Under the pieces are notes generated by a model. The model saw only the letters and a program-made list of their open reading frames with translations. It was not told the origin of the DNA and searched no databases. From positions 62,001-126,000 of the forward strand of contig NZ_KE384198.1 in assembly GCF_000424465.1 (NCBI RefSeq): a DNA stretch of 64,000 bases. The letters run 5' to 3'. The stretch's first letter is position 1; every line of letters starts with the position of its first letter. Shown in pieces: positions 7,566 to 15,608 of the stretch. The position numbers were made by a program, and so were the translations under genes. This DNA comes from Butyrivibrio hungatei NK4A153. GTDB lineage: Bacteria > Bacillota > Clostridia > Lachnospirales > Lachnospiraceae.

Positions 7566-8762
7566 TTATGCATTCTCTGCACTAAGGTTAAGCGCTTCCC
7601 TTATTACCTGATCCATATTGTAATACTTATACTGGCCAAGCCTTCCTCCAAAGAGGATATTGGGAAACTCTTTTGAAAGCTCGGTATATTTCTTAAAGAG
7701 CTCATTATTCTTATCATCATTCATCGGATAGTAAGGCTCATCGCCGTGCTTCCATTCTGCCGGATACTCCCTTGTGATAACCGTTCCTTTTCCCGTTCCG
7801 TATTCAAAATGCTTGTGCTCGATTATTCTGGTAAAAGGAATCTCACGCTCAGTATAGTTTACAACAGCATTTCCCTGATAGTTATCAACATCGGGAAGTT
7901 CCTCTGTCTCAAATCTGAGCGACCTATACTCAAGAGTTCCAAGCTTGTATCCAAAGAATTCGTCTATCATTCCGGTAAAGAGGATCTTATCAAAGCTGTC
8001 GCCTGTTACTGAAGCGTAAGGCTCAGCAGGAACATTTCCGCTCATATTCACAAAATCATAGTAATCAACGGATGTCTTTACCGTTATGGTTCCGGAAACC
8101 TTCTCAGAATCTGCGCTGAGAAGAAGGAGTTTGGAAACAAGTTCCGTATATCCGCCGATAGGAATACCCTGATATCTGTCATTAAAATAATTATTGTCGT
8201 AAATAAATCTCATTGGAAGTCGTCTTATAATGAACGCAGGAAGTTCCTTACAGTCTCTTCCCCACTGCTTCTCGGTATAGCCCTTAACAAGTTTCTCATA
8301 GATATCTCTTCCCGCAAGGCTGAGCGCCTGCTCTTCGAGATTGTCGGCAGAAAAAGAATCTGTTCCCTTTTCCTTATTTATCCTTGCAATCTCTTCTTTT
8401 GCCTGCTTATCTATGATCTCTTTAGCTTCATCAGGAGTCTTTATCCCCCACATTTTGCTGAAAGTATTCATGTTAAAGGGAAGATTGTAGAGCTCATCTC
8501 CGTAAACAGCGACAGGACTGTTGATATAGTTATTGAACTCCGCAAATCTGTTCACATATTCCCAAACCTCTTTGTCCGATGTGTGGAAAATATGCGCTCC
8601 GTATTTATGCACATTTATTCCAAGTTTATTCTCTGTATAGATATTTCCACCGATATGCTCTCTTCTATCTATCACAAGCACATCTTTGCCCTTAGTCGCC
8701 ATCTCATGTGCGAAAACCGCACCAAAAAGTCCGGCCCCAACTACCAAATAATCGTATTTCAT
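7566..8762 (-). CDS. glf: UDP-galactopyranose mutase
   Basis: A 398-aa FAD enzyme that converts UDP-galactopyranose to UDP-galactofuranose for surface glycans. The N-terminal dinucleotide-binding motif is MKYDYLVVGAGLFGAVFAHE. IGGNIYTE and the C-terminal GRLGQYKYYNMDQ are family hallmarks. An upstream in-frame TTG at 8849 is unlikely because a TTGTGC-17-TATAAT promoter overlaps it, so the ATG at 8762 was chosen. It is monocistronic, between an upstream XRE gene and a convergent FliD-like gene. Confidence 0.95.
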   Translation of the reverse strand: MKYDYLVVGAGLFGAVFAHEMATKGKDVLVIDRREHIGGNIYTENKLGINVHKYGAHIFHTSDKEVWEYVNRFAEFNNYINSPVAVYGDELYNLPFNMNTFSKMWGIKTPDEAKEIIDKQAKEEIARINKEKGTDSFSADNLEEQALSLAGRDIYEKLVKGYTEKQWGRDCKELPAFIIRRLPMRFIYDNNYFNDRYQGIPIGGYTELVSKLLLLSADSEKVSGTITVKTSVDYYDFVNMSGNVPAEPYASVTGDSFDKILFTGMIDEFFGYKLGTLEYRSLRFETEELPDVDNYQGNAVVNYTEREIPFTRIIEHKHFEYGTGKGTVITREYPAEWKHGDEPYYPMNDDKNNELFKKYTELSKEFPNILFGGRLGQYKYYNMDQVIREALNLSAENA

Positions 8763-8820
8763 ATCCCCGATTGCATGATATTCACTTAGCTCATGCTTTT
8801 CCTTTCTCTGATATTCCCCT

Positions 8821-8849
8821 ATTATACCCTCTATCGGCTTTTGGCACAA
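8821..8849 (-). promoter_or_regulatory. Promoter of glf
   Basis: Minus strand TTGTGC (8844-8849), 17-bp spacer, TATAAT (8821-8826), placing the transcript start about 50 nt before the ATG at 8762. It decides the glf start. Confidence 0.7.
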
Positions 8850-8851
8850 AT

Positions 8852-8874
8852 AAAGAGTTGATCTTCAACTCTTT
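8852..8874. terminator. Symmetric hairpin AAAGAGTTGA / TCAACTCTTT
   Basis: A perfect 10-bp stem with a 3-nt loop, directly upstream of the glf -35 box. It can act as a second terminator for the XRE transcript on the minus strand and shields glf from read-through. Confidence 0.6.
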
Positions 8875-8892
8875 TCTTTGAAAATGAAAAAC

Positions 8893-8923
8893 GAGACAAA
8901 GAAGATTTTGTCTTCTCTGTCCC
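8893..8923 (-). terminator. Terminator after the XRE gene
   Basis: Minus strand GGGACAGAGAAGA pairs with TCTTCTTTGTCTC (two G-U wobbles), followed by GTTTTTC. It lies 28 nt after the stop of the regulator. Confidence 0.75.
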
Positions 8924-8951
8924 GCTTATTAATTTTTTGTTTAAGTCCATA

Positions 8952-9287
8952 TCAGTCAGCCTGATATTTGTCTAACTGTGAAAAATCACCCATCATATCA
9001 AGAATCTTCTTACGTCCCGCTTTGTTAAGCTTAACATACTGCTGCATTACACGGTTCTCAACGATCTTCTTTCCAAGATCTGCACCCTGCTCAAGTGTTG
9101 AAAAATCAACAGGGTTAAGATTCAAACGATCGCACATTTTGATAACTGTTCCGTAAGCCATTCCCTCAATTCCTCTATCAAGTGCTGTAACCAATGTGCT
9201 GTATGGTATAGACATATCTATAGCAAACTGTCTTACGCTCTTATACTGCAGAAGAATTTCCTTCTTCAAAATTTCAGCTTTTGTCAT
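8952..9287 (-). CDS. XRE/CI-like helix-turn-helix regulator
   Basis: A 111-aa protein. Residues about 5-60 form a CI/Cro-type HTH (SVRQFAIDMSIPYSTLVTAL), with a C-terminal helical region (LNKAGRKKILDMMGDF) of the kind that mediates dimerisation. The ATG at 9287 was chosen because GGAGG lies 9 nt upstream. The longer reading from 9338 has no such site. It is monocistronic with its own terminators. An 11-bp inverted repeat about 90 nt upstream (9379-9409) is a candidate operator. Confidence 0.75.
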   Translation of the reverse strand: MTKAEILKKEILLQYKSVRQFAIDMSIPYSTLVTALDRGIEGMAYGTVIKMCDRLNLNPVDFSTLEQGADLGKKIVENRVMQQYVKLNKAGRKKILDMMGDFSQLDKYQAD

Positions 9288-9378
9288 GTTGCATAACCTC
9301 CTAAATCTTTTCTCTTTTGCGTCTCTTTTCTTTTGCATCCCCTAGTCTATCACATAGACGTTATTTCGTCATTCCTTT

Positions 9379-9409
9379 TTAAGAAAATTACCTGCTAAAA
9401 TTTTCTTAA
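9379..9409. promoter_or_regulatory. Perfect 11-bp inverted repeat, candidate operator
   Basis: TTAAGAAAATT (9379-9389) and AATTTTCTTAA (9399-9409) flank a 9-nt centre, in the region upstream of the XRE gene. The arm sequence CTTAAGAAAATT recurs at 54147-54158. It may be bound by the regulator. The rest of 9288-9576 shows no gene. A short minus-strand reading frame there has no recognisable features. Confidence 0.45.
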
Positions 9410-9576
9410 GAATAACGACACTTTTTCGGCAATTTAACGAAATTGTAGGAGGAAACATTTTTTTGCGAAAGTGTTCACACATTTATCACATTTTATTGTT
9501 AAAATATGAGACTTTTTCCCGTTCACCCCCTCCAAAATCTTCCGATATTGCCTAGGATTTCTATATATTATTATAC

Positions 9577-9607
9577 GAAAAAACAAATAGTACGCAAGTA
9601 CTATTTG
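9577..9607 (-). terminator. Terminator after the zinc-ribbon gene
   Basis: Minus strand CAAATAGTAC pairs perfectly with GTACTATTTG around a 4-nt loop and is followed by TTTTTT. It lies about 47 nt after the stop at 9654. Confidence 0.9.
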
Positions 9608-9653
9608 TCGTAAATTTTTTAATGTTTTTCTGTTGTATAAAATAGCCGGAACC

Positions 9654-10394
9654 CTATATTCCACGCACATCTTCAATTCTATTGTTTAAAAATGACATAA
9701 CCTCGTTGTATATATCTTTCGGAATGCTGTATATTTTGTGAATATTTCCGTCACACAAAATATCAATCGTACCCATTTTCTTTTTCACCGAGACTATATT
9801 TTTAAAATCAATGACCTCCTTGGCCATATCATTATTCCCCTTGAATTCAAGGCGTTCCGAGTAGATACTGAGTATGCCTTCTTTAAAGCCTTCAGTAGCC
9901 TTTACCTCATATTCCGGGTCATCAACCCCAAGAACCGAATCAAAGCCGCGTGCGCCCGTCTCAGACTCCATAACAGGCGCCGTAAGATCGGCTTCTCTGA
10001 TCCTTCTCTCGGATGTTTCCTCGTCATCGTCGTCAAATTTAACGACATTGGTCTCAATAAGCCCCGATACCGTATTGTAGGCCGCTTTTATCGCATATCC
10101 CGAGTTAACCAAAAGCGTGATATTCTTGCTCCTTATCTTTTGTCTGAACTTAAGCGCATGGAATCCCGCCTTAACCGCAAAACATATTGTTTCTCCCGCT
10201 TTCACCTCATACAGCTGTTTCTCGTCAAGAAAGACCATCATTACATTTCCGTCCGTGCTCCTGTGTCCAACGCACGCAATCTGTATCAGATAGTCCTTTC
10301 CGTCTTCAAAAAGCTTCTTTCCGCACATCGGGCAGAAATTTATTCTCAGGTTAATATTATCCGGCAAAACTCTTTTACAATTAGGGCAATTCAT
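9654..10394 (-). CDS. Zinc-ribbon protein with PH-like C-terminal part, function unknown
   Basis: A 246-aa protein. The N-terminus is a double-CxxC zinc ribbon (CPNCKRVLP...CPMCGK). A beta-rich middle follows (about 35-110), then an Asp/Glu-rich linker (DDDDEE), and a C-terminal segment (about 160-245) whose strand pattern (GILSIYSERLEFKG, then VIDFKNIVSVKKK) resembles bacterial PH-type domains. No membrane segment or signal peptide is seen. The ATG at 10394 has GAGGTG 8 nt upstream and is preferred over a GTG six bases earlier. It is co-transcribed behind the GT2-methyltransferase gene (44-nt gap). Confidence 0.55.
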   Translation of the reverse strand: MNCPNCKRVLPDNINLRINFCPMCGKKLFEDGKDYLIQIACVGHRSTDGNVMMVFLDEKQLYEVKAGETICFAVKAGFHALKFRQKIRSKNITLLVNSGYAIKAAYNTVSGLIETNVVKFDDDDEETSERRIREADLTAPVMESETGARGFDSVLGVDDPEYEVKATEGFKEGILSIYSERLEFKGNNDMAKEVIDFKNIVSVKKKMGTIDILCDGNIHKIYSIPKDIYNEVMSFLNNRIEDVRGI

Positions 10395-10438
10395 GCACAC
10401 TCACCTCATAATCTTTTTTTATCATAAAAGCCTGAACA

Positions 10439-12055
10439 TCACTCGCTGAGCAATTTATCCAGACGTTCTGAATCAAATCCCGCATCCGCATTGGACTTTA
10501 TAATATCCATCATCTCGTCGTTCCCGTTATTTATCTTCTCACTGAGGAAAAGACCGTCAGCCTTAAGGTATCTCATGATCTGACCGATGCAAACATGCTT
10601 TCTCTCGGCTATTACTATGTCAAAGGACCTTTCTGCCCACGGAAGCCTCATGGTATTCACATCTCCGAACGCAACGTCATCGGCGATAAGTCCCGCTATT
10701 CCGGCCTCAAATGAGTTAGCGCACACACCGGCTATAAAAGTATCGGGACAGCTGCTCTTTATGTATGATGCATTTGCTCCAAAACCGCAGGTAAAATCAA
10801 GAATTCTAAGCCCCTCTTTTTGCTTTGAATAAAGATCTATAACACTATCTGCTGCCTCAAACCACGGAAGCGAATAGCCCCAGATATCAAATCCCCATTT
10901 ATCTATAAACTTGTTCCTGCTCTCGGTCATGGCATTCTCATTCTGGGCAAAACCGGTTCCGCCATTGTGATAAATAAAAGCATTCTTGCAGACATACTGT
11001 ATAAAACCTGCCCTGGCAAGTCTGATTCCAAGATCGTCGTCTTCGAAATATCCCGGAGAAAAACGCTCGTCAAAAACTTTATAGTCCTCCGCAACGCACC
11101 TTACAGCCTCTCTTGACAGCATCATCGCAAATCCCGTAAGCCTGAACCTCTTGATATATGCCCTCTTCACGGGATAAGAATGCGCAGCGGCATAGCTTTC
11201 AAATATCTTGACACTTCTGTCAACTCCAAGTTTCCTGTGCCAGAGCTCGCCAAGTTCCTCTCCCGCATATCCGGACAGTTCCTCAGGCGTTACTTCCTGA
11301 AGTGACGCACTGTTTGAAAGTGCACTGACAGCACCGACATTTCTGTTGTCATAAAGCCCCATTCTCATGAAAAGCACTGCATTCTGTGTAAGGATAGCAT
11401 CGTTATTAAGATAGAAAATGTCATTGTTCCTGTCACAACACACACTACCTATGTTGCAGCCTTTTGGGAATCCCGCGTTCTCATCGTTGAGAATAAGCTT
11501 GAACCTGTAACTTACGCTCTTTGCCTTTTCTTTGAGATACTCCTTTACTCCGTCTTCCGTAGATGCGTTATCCACAACCACGATCTCATATGCCCCCTTA
11601 GGCACATATTTTTCAATCGAGTCAATACATCTTTTCAAAAGATCCAGGTCATTGTGCGACAATATCATAAAGCTGAGCTTCCTGACTCTGAGCGTACGGC
11701 TCTGCTCAAGCCCCCTCATTGCCTCCTTAATGACTTCACTGTCATTTTCATCATCGCAGTACATCAAAGCCGTTTCCAGAGTAAGGTACGACAGGTTGAC
11801 ATTGATGTCTGCATAATATAATCCGAGCATATAAAAAAGCTCGTAGTTGCCCCCGTCATAGGCAATTCCTCGAGCTATTGCATCATATTCAGCCGTTGAG
11901 TCTGCGAGCGCTTCCCATAAAGAAGCCTCCAAAAGACACAGCTTAGCTGCGTCCTTCGGCTCTTTTTCACCAATATGTAAATATTCTTCCTGAAATTCGT
12001 ATAACGCTTCCTTATAGTCGCCTGTCGCTATAAGTTCCGTCAGCTTTTCATACAT
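10439..12055 (-). CDS. GT2 glycosyltransferase with N-terminal helical repeats and C-terminal methyltransferase-like domain
   Basis: A 538-aa three-part protein (numbering from the ATG at 12055). Residues about 1-120 are helical, TPR-like. Residues about 125-385 are a GT2 domain of the rhamnosyltransferase type with IVVVDNASTEDG, LNNDA and GYFEDDDLG. The C-terminal part (about 410-535) has a SAM-methyltransferase-like fold start (ILDFTCGFGANASY) and SFDIVIAERKHVC. It would add and perhaps methylate a sugar on a surface chain or glycoprotein. GGGGTGGGG lies 6 nt before the chosen ATG. A TTGACA-17-TACCAT promoter stands upstream. Confidence 0.8.
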   Translation of the reverse strand: MYEKLTELIATGDYKEALYEFQEEYLHIGEKEPKDAAKLCLLEASLWEALADSTAEYDAIARGIAYDGGNYELFYMLGLYYADINVNLSYLTLETALMYCDDENDSEVIKEAMRGLEQSRTLRVRKLSFMILSHNDLDLLKRCIDSIEKYVPKGAYEIVVVDNASTEDGVKEYLKEKAKSVSYRFKLILNDENAGFPKGCNIGSVCCDRNNDIFYLNNDAILTQNAVLFMRMGLYDNRNVGAVSALSNSASLQEVTPEELSGYAGEELGELWHRKLGVDRSVKIFESYAAAHSYPVKRAYIKRFRLTGFAMMLSREAVRCVAEDYKVFDERFSPGYFEDDDLGIRLARAGFIQYVCKNAFIYHNGGTGFAQNENAMTESRNKFIDKWGFDIWGYSLPWFEAADSVIDLYSKQKEGLRILDFTCGFGANASYIKSSCPDTFIAGVCANSFEAGIAGLIADDVAFGDVNTMRLPWAERSFDIVIAERKHVCIGQIMRYLKADGLFLSEKINNGNDEMMDIIKSNADAGFDSERLDKLLSE

Positions 12056-12114
12056 TTTATTCCCCACCCCTGCTACTTTTTGCGAACACCGCGGATCACC
12101 TTATACTTACATTT

Positions 12115-12143
12115 ATGGTATCTTTTGCAAAAAATAATGTCAA
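12115..12143 (-). promoter_or_regulatory. Promoter of the GT2-methyltransferase / zinc-ribbon pair
   Basis: Minus strand TTGACA (12138-12143), 17-bp spacer, TACCAT (12115-12120), about 60 nt before the ATG at 12055. It separates this pair from the CDP-sugar genes upstream. Confidence 0.65.
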
Positions 12144-12170
12144 GCGCGATGACGTTATAAAGTGTTTTGT

Positions 12171-13112
12171 CTATCGATAATATTTTATTGACTCTTCAAA
12201 GCTGACTTTAGGCTCCCAGCCCGTGTCTTTTTTTATCTTTTCACCTGAGACTTCAAGTGAAACAAAAGGATTGGCTCTGTTGCCGTAGCTAATTAGGCTT
12301 TCATCCGCTCCGACACACTTTGCGGCTCTTTTTACGAAATTCATTAATCTGTCACAGTCACCGTTTGCGATATTATAGACCTCTCCGGTCACTCCTTTTT
12401 CAAAAAGAGCTATTATCGCATCCGCGGCATCTCCCGCATCGAGATAATCCCAGTACTGCTCGCAGGAACTGAGACTTACTCCCTCTCCCGCCGCAAGTTT
12501 CCTTACAACATCGGGAAGCATTCTGCCTGAGGGCTCATATTTTCCTATAAGGCTGAATATTCTTCCCCAGATAAAGTCGATTCCAAGGATCCTTGCTTTT
12601 GACTCAGTCAGATAATAAGCTGCTGCCTTGCAACTTCCGTAGGCTGTAAACGGCTCAAGAGGAAGATCTTCCGTTATGGGTCCGCTCTTAACTCCGTACT
12701 CAGCCTGTGACCCTATGCCGATTACCCTTATCGAAACGTCCATATTTTTGCTTTTAAGGCATTTATCTTTAATATCGCGGACAGAATCAAGCAAAAGCAG
12801 AGATGCGTCTATATTCCGCCTCTGAGTATCAAAATCATCTCTTGCCCCTCCCCATGACAGATGGAAAAGAGCTATCGCTTCCGCACCGCTTATATCATCG
12901 TCATCGATATAACCGCATATTTTGTCGTAGTCTTCCATATCGATGAGCACTTTTTTCAAAGACTCGCACTCAGAAAACCTGTCATTGTGAGATGAGCCTT
13001 TTCTTCCTATCGCATAAACTTTATACCCATAATCTAACAGGTGCTCTGTCAGATTAGCTCCCGCAAATCCAAAGGCACCTGTCACTATGGCAATCTTACC
13101 ATTATTTTTCAT
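12171..13112 (-). CDS. NAD(P)-dependent sugar epimerase/reductase (SDR family)
   Basis: A 313-aa extended short-chain dehydrogenase. The Rossmann motif TGAFGFAG is near the N-terminus, and the active-site Tyr-x3-Lys is AYGSCKAAA. It directly follows RfbH (5-nt gap from the ATG at 13112) and by position could reduce or epimerise the CDP-4-keto-3,6-dideoxy sugar, the step done by abequose/paratose synthases elsewhere. Its exact product cannot be read from sequence. A start seven codons earlier would overlap rfbH and lacks a better ribosome site. Confidence 0.75.
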   Translation of the reverse strand: MKNNGKIAIVTGAFGFAGANLTEHLLDYGYKVYAIGRKGSSHNDRFSECESLKKVLIDMEDYDKICGYIDDDDISGAEAIALFHLSWGGARDDFDTQRRNIDASLLLLDSVRDIKDKCLKSKNMDVSIRVIGIGSQAEYGVKSGPITEDLPLEPFTAYGSCKAAAYYLTESKARILGIDFIWGRIFSLIGKYEPSGRMLPDVVRKLAAGEGVSLSSCEQYWDYLDAGDAADAIIALFEKGVTGEVYNIANGDCDRLMNFVKRAAKCVGADESLISYGNRANPFVSLEVSGEKIKKDTGWEPKVSFEESIKYYR

Positions 13113-13117
13113 ATTTA

Positions 13118-14497
13118 TTACGCTTTCCCGCAAGCTTTCTTTATCACGTTTGCCATGAACTCGATCTTGCCATCGTTAAGCCCCGGATATACTCCGATCC
13201 AGAACGCATTGTTCATAACATAATCTGTCACGGACAGATCTCCAACAACTCTGTAATCACCGGCATCATCCACACTCTTCTTGCAAACGAACTCATCGAA
13301 GCAAGGATGCTTTGTGACATTTCCGCTAAAGAGAAGTCTTGTCTGAATGTTGTTATCCTCAAGAGCCTTGGTAATGGCATTTCTTGTAAGTTCGTTGCCG
13401 TTTCCGTCCTTAGCTCCCTCTTTTACGCCCATGATAAATCCAAACCATGAAGGATTGCTGTTCTCAGCGGGCTCGGGAAGAATAAGAACGTCTTTAAGAC
13501 ACTCAAGCTTCTCATAAAGGCTCTTCCAGTTCTTTCTTCTGGCATCGGCAAAACCGATGAGTTTATCAAGCTGCGCGCATCCGACTGCCGCCTGCATATC
13601 CGTAGCCTTAAGGTTATATCCGAGATGGCTGTAAACATACTTGTGATCGTATCCGACGGGAAGTTCACCAAACTTACCATCAAATCTGTGACCGCAGAAA
13701 TTATCTTTTCCGGGAGGACAGATACAATCGCGCCCCCAATCCCTGTAACTTCTAACAAGTCTGTGAAGAAGAGCATTGTCCGTATATACACATCCGCCTT
13801 CACCCATCGTGATGTGGTGCGGAGGATAGAAACTTGATGTTCCTATATCGCCCCATGTTCCCGTAAATGCTGTCTTTCCGTCAATAGTATACTCAGAACC
13901 GAGCGCATCACAGTTATCCTCAACAAGCCAGAGTCCGTGCTTATCGCAGAACTCTCTTACTGCCTTGAGATCAAACGGATTACCAAGTGTATGTGCGATC
14001 ATTACTGCTTTTGTCTTAGGACTGAGCGCCTCTTCAAGCATCGTAACGTCAATATTGTACTGAGGAACGGTAACATCAACAAATACAGGTACTGCGCCGT
14101 ACTGCATGATAGGTGCGACCGTTGTGGGGAATCCACAGGCAACGGTAATCACTTCGTCGCCTCTCTTTATCTGTCTGTCACCGAGTTCAGGTGCCGTAAG
14201 TGCCATAAAAGCAATAAGATTGGCTGAAGATCCGCTGTTTACAAGGCTTGCAAATCTTACATTCAAAAGCTCCGCAAATCTCTTTTCAAATTCATCGGTG
14301 TATCTTCCTGCGGTAAGCCAAAAATCAAGTGAAGAATCCACAAGATTTATAACTTCCTTCTCATCAAAAACCCTTCCCGAATAAGGAATTCTGTCTCCCT
14401 CGGTGAAACTGTCGTTATCTTTTTTCAAAAAGCGGTTATAATAATCCGCAACAAGGTTCAAAATCTGCTCCCTTGCCTGCTGCTCGCTGTTACTCAT
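13118..14497 (-). CDS. rfbH: CDP-6-deoxy-4-keto-glucose 3-dehydrase, PMP/[2Fe-2S] type
   Basis: A 459-aa aminotransferase-fold enzyme (E1) that removes the C3 hydroxyl of CDP-4-keto-6-deoxyglucose. The usual PLP lysine is replaced by histidine in SFYPPHHITMGEGG (H228). The iron-sulfur pattern C-x1-C-x7-C (C258, C260, C268) with C196 upstream is intact. These separate it from ordinary sugar aminotransferases. E1 needs a reductase partner (E3, RfbI/DdhD), which is not in this window. It lies 16 nt after rfbG. Confidence 0.92.
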   Translation of the reverse strand: MSNSEQQAREQILNLVADYYNRFLKKDNDSFTEGDRIPYSGRVFDEKEVINLVDSSLDFWLTAGRYTDEFEKRFAELLNVRFASLVNSGSSANLIAFMALTAPELGDRQIKRGDEVITVACGFPTTVAPIMQYGAVPVFVDVTVPQYNIDVTMLEEALSPKTKAVMIAHTLGNPFDLKAVREFCDKHGLWLVEDNCDALGSEYTIDGKTAFTGTWGDIGTSSFYPPHHITMGEGGCVYTDNALLHRLVRSYRDWGRDCICPPGKDNFCGHRFDGKFGELPVGYDHKYVYSHLGYNLKATDMQAAVGCAQLDKLIGFADARRKNWKSLYEKLECLKDVLILPEPAENSNPSWFGFIMGVKEGAKDGNGNELTRNAITKALEDNNIQTRLLFSGNVTKHPCFDEFVCKKSVDDAGDYRVVGDLSVTDYVMNNAFWIGVYPGLNDGKIEFMANVIKKACGKA

Positions 14498-14513
14498 CTT
14501 TTACTCTTTTCTC

Positions 14514-15608
14514 CTATACCTGTTTATAATACTCTTTTATCTGGTCTGTCATGCACTCTACGGCTTCGCCCTTAAAATAAGCGCATGTCCACTCTGCTGT
14601 CTTTGCCACTGCGTCGTCAATATTCCATTTTGGCGACCACTTAAGTCTACTCTTTATCTTGGAACAGTCAAGTTTTAAGAAACTTGCTTCGTGAGGACCG
14701 CCGTCAGGCCTTATCACGATCTTTATGCCATGTCCCTTAAACGCCTTATTACCCGCATTTTCAGAAACAAGTTTGTTCCAGGAATCCACAAAAGCTCCCG
14801 CAAGTCTGCCCGCAGTCACCGCATCGTCATCGTTTGGTCCGACATTGTAGTAGCCCGCATAGAACTTATCTTCATACTGCTTCTGTGCAAGAAGGATATA
14901 CGCCGAAAGCGCCTCGAGCACATGCTGGAAAGGTCTTGTGGAGTCGGGATTTCTGAGCACTATATCATCACCCTTCTCCGCTGCTCTCACACAATCCGGA
15001 ATAAGTCTGTCGTTGGCAAAATCACCTCCGCCTATGACATTTCCGGCTCTTGCGGTAGATACCGCTATTCCAAGCTCGTTAAAAAATGAATTTATATAAG
15101 AATGTGTTACCAGCTCAGAACACGACTTACTGTTCGAATACGGGTCGAATCCGTCGAGTTTCTCATCCTCTCTGTACCCCCATACCCACTCATTGTTCTC
15201 GTAAACCTTATCCGTGGTAACATTCAAAAAAGACTTAACGCTCGGGCAGTTCCTTACGCATTCACACACGTTTACGGTGCCCATCACGTTTGTTTCATAT
15301 GTATATCGCGGATCCTTGTAGGAATCCCTTACAATCGGCTGAGCCGCAAGATGAAAAACAATCTCAGGCTTTGCTTTATCAAAATACTCTTTTAATTCAT
15401 CAAAATTCCTAATATCGCCGATATGCGAGTCCATCTCATTCGCAATACCGGAAATCTCATACAGATTCTCTTTTCCCTCAGAAGGTGCAAGAGAATATCC
15501 GTATACATCGGCCCCGGCCATTATCATGATCTTGGAAAGCCAGCTTCCCTTAAATCCCGTGTGGCCCGTTATGAGCACTCTTTTCCCTTTGTAAAAATCT
15601 AACATCAT
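14514..15608 (-). CDS. rfbG: CDP-glucose 4,6-dehydratase
   Basis: A 364-aa SDR enzyme making CDP-4-keto-6-deoxyglucose. It has TGHTGFKG (14-21), the catalytic TTDKVYEN region and YSNSK (157-161). The TGHTGFKGSWL form of the Rossmann motif is typical of RfbG rather than RmlB. It overlaps the upstream GT2 gene by 4 nt. The cytidylyltransferase RfbF that makes CDP-glucose is not present in this window, so the substrate must come from a distant gene. Confidence 0.92.
   Translation of the reverse strand: MMLDFYKGKRVLITGHTGFKGSWLSKIMIMAGADVYGYSLAPSEGKENLYEISGIANEMDSHIGDIRNFDELKEYFDKAKPEIVFHLAAQPIVRDSYKDPRYTYETNVMGTVNVCECVRNCPSVKSFLNVTTDKVYENNEWVWGYREDEKLDGFDPYSNSKSCSELVTHSYINSFFNELGIAVSTARAGNVIGGGDFANDRLIPDCVRAAEKGDDIVLRNPDSTRPFQHVLEALSAYILLAQKQYEDKFYAGYYNVGPNDDDAVTAGRLAGAFVDSWNKLVSENAGNKAFKGHGIKIVIRPDGGPHEASFLKLDCSKIKSRLKWSPKWNIDDAVAKTAEWTCAYFKGEAVECMTDQIKEYYKQV

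Noticed and set aside
8763..8849. N-terminal extension of Glf from TTG at 8849
   Set aside because: The TTG lies in the -35 box of a good promoter, and the Rossmann motif starts directly at the ATG at 8762.
9434..9676. Minus-strand ORF of 80 codons overlapping the zinc-ribbon gene end
   Set aside because: It crosses the terminator at 9577-9607, has no ribosome site and no recognisable features.
9738..10427. Plus-strand ORF of 229 codons
   Set aside because: Antisense to the zinc-ribbon gene, which has a clear CxxC domain, ribosome site and terminator.
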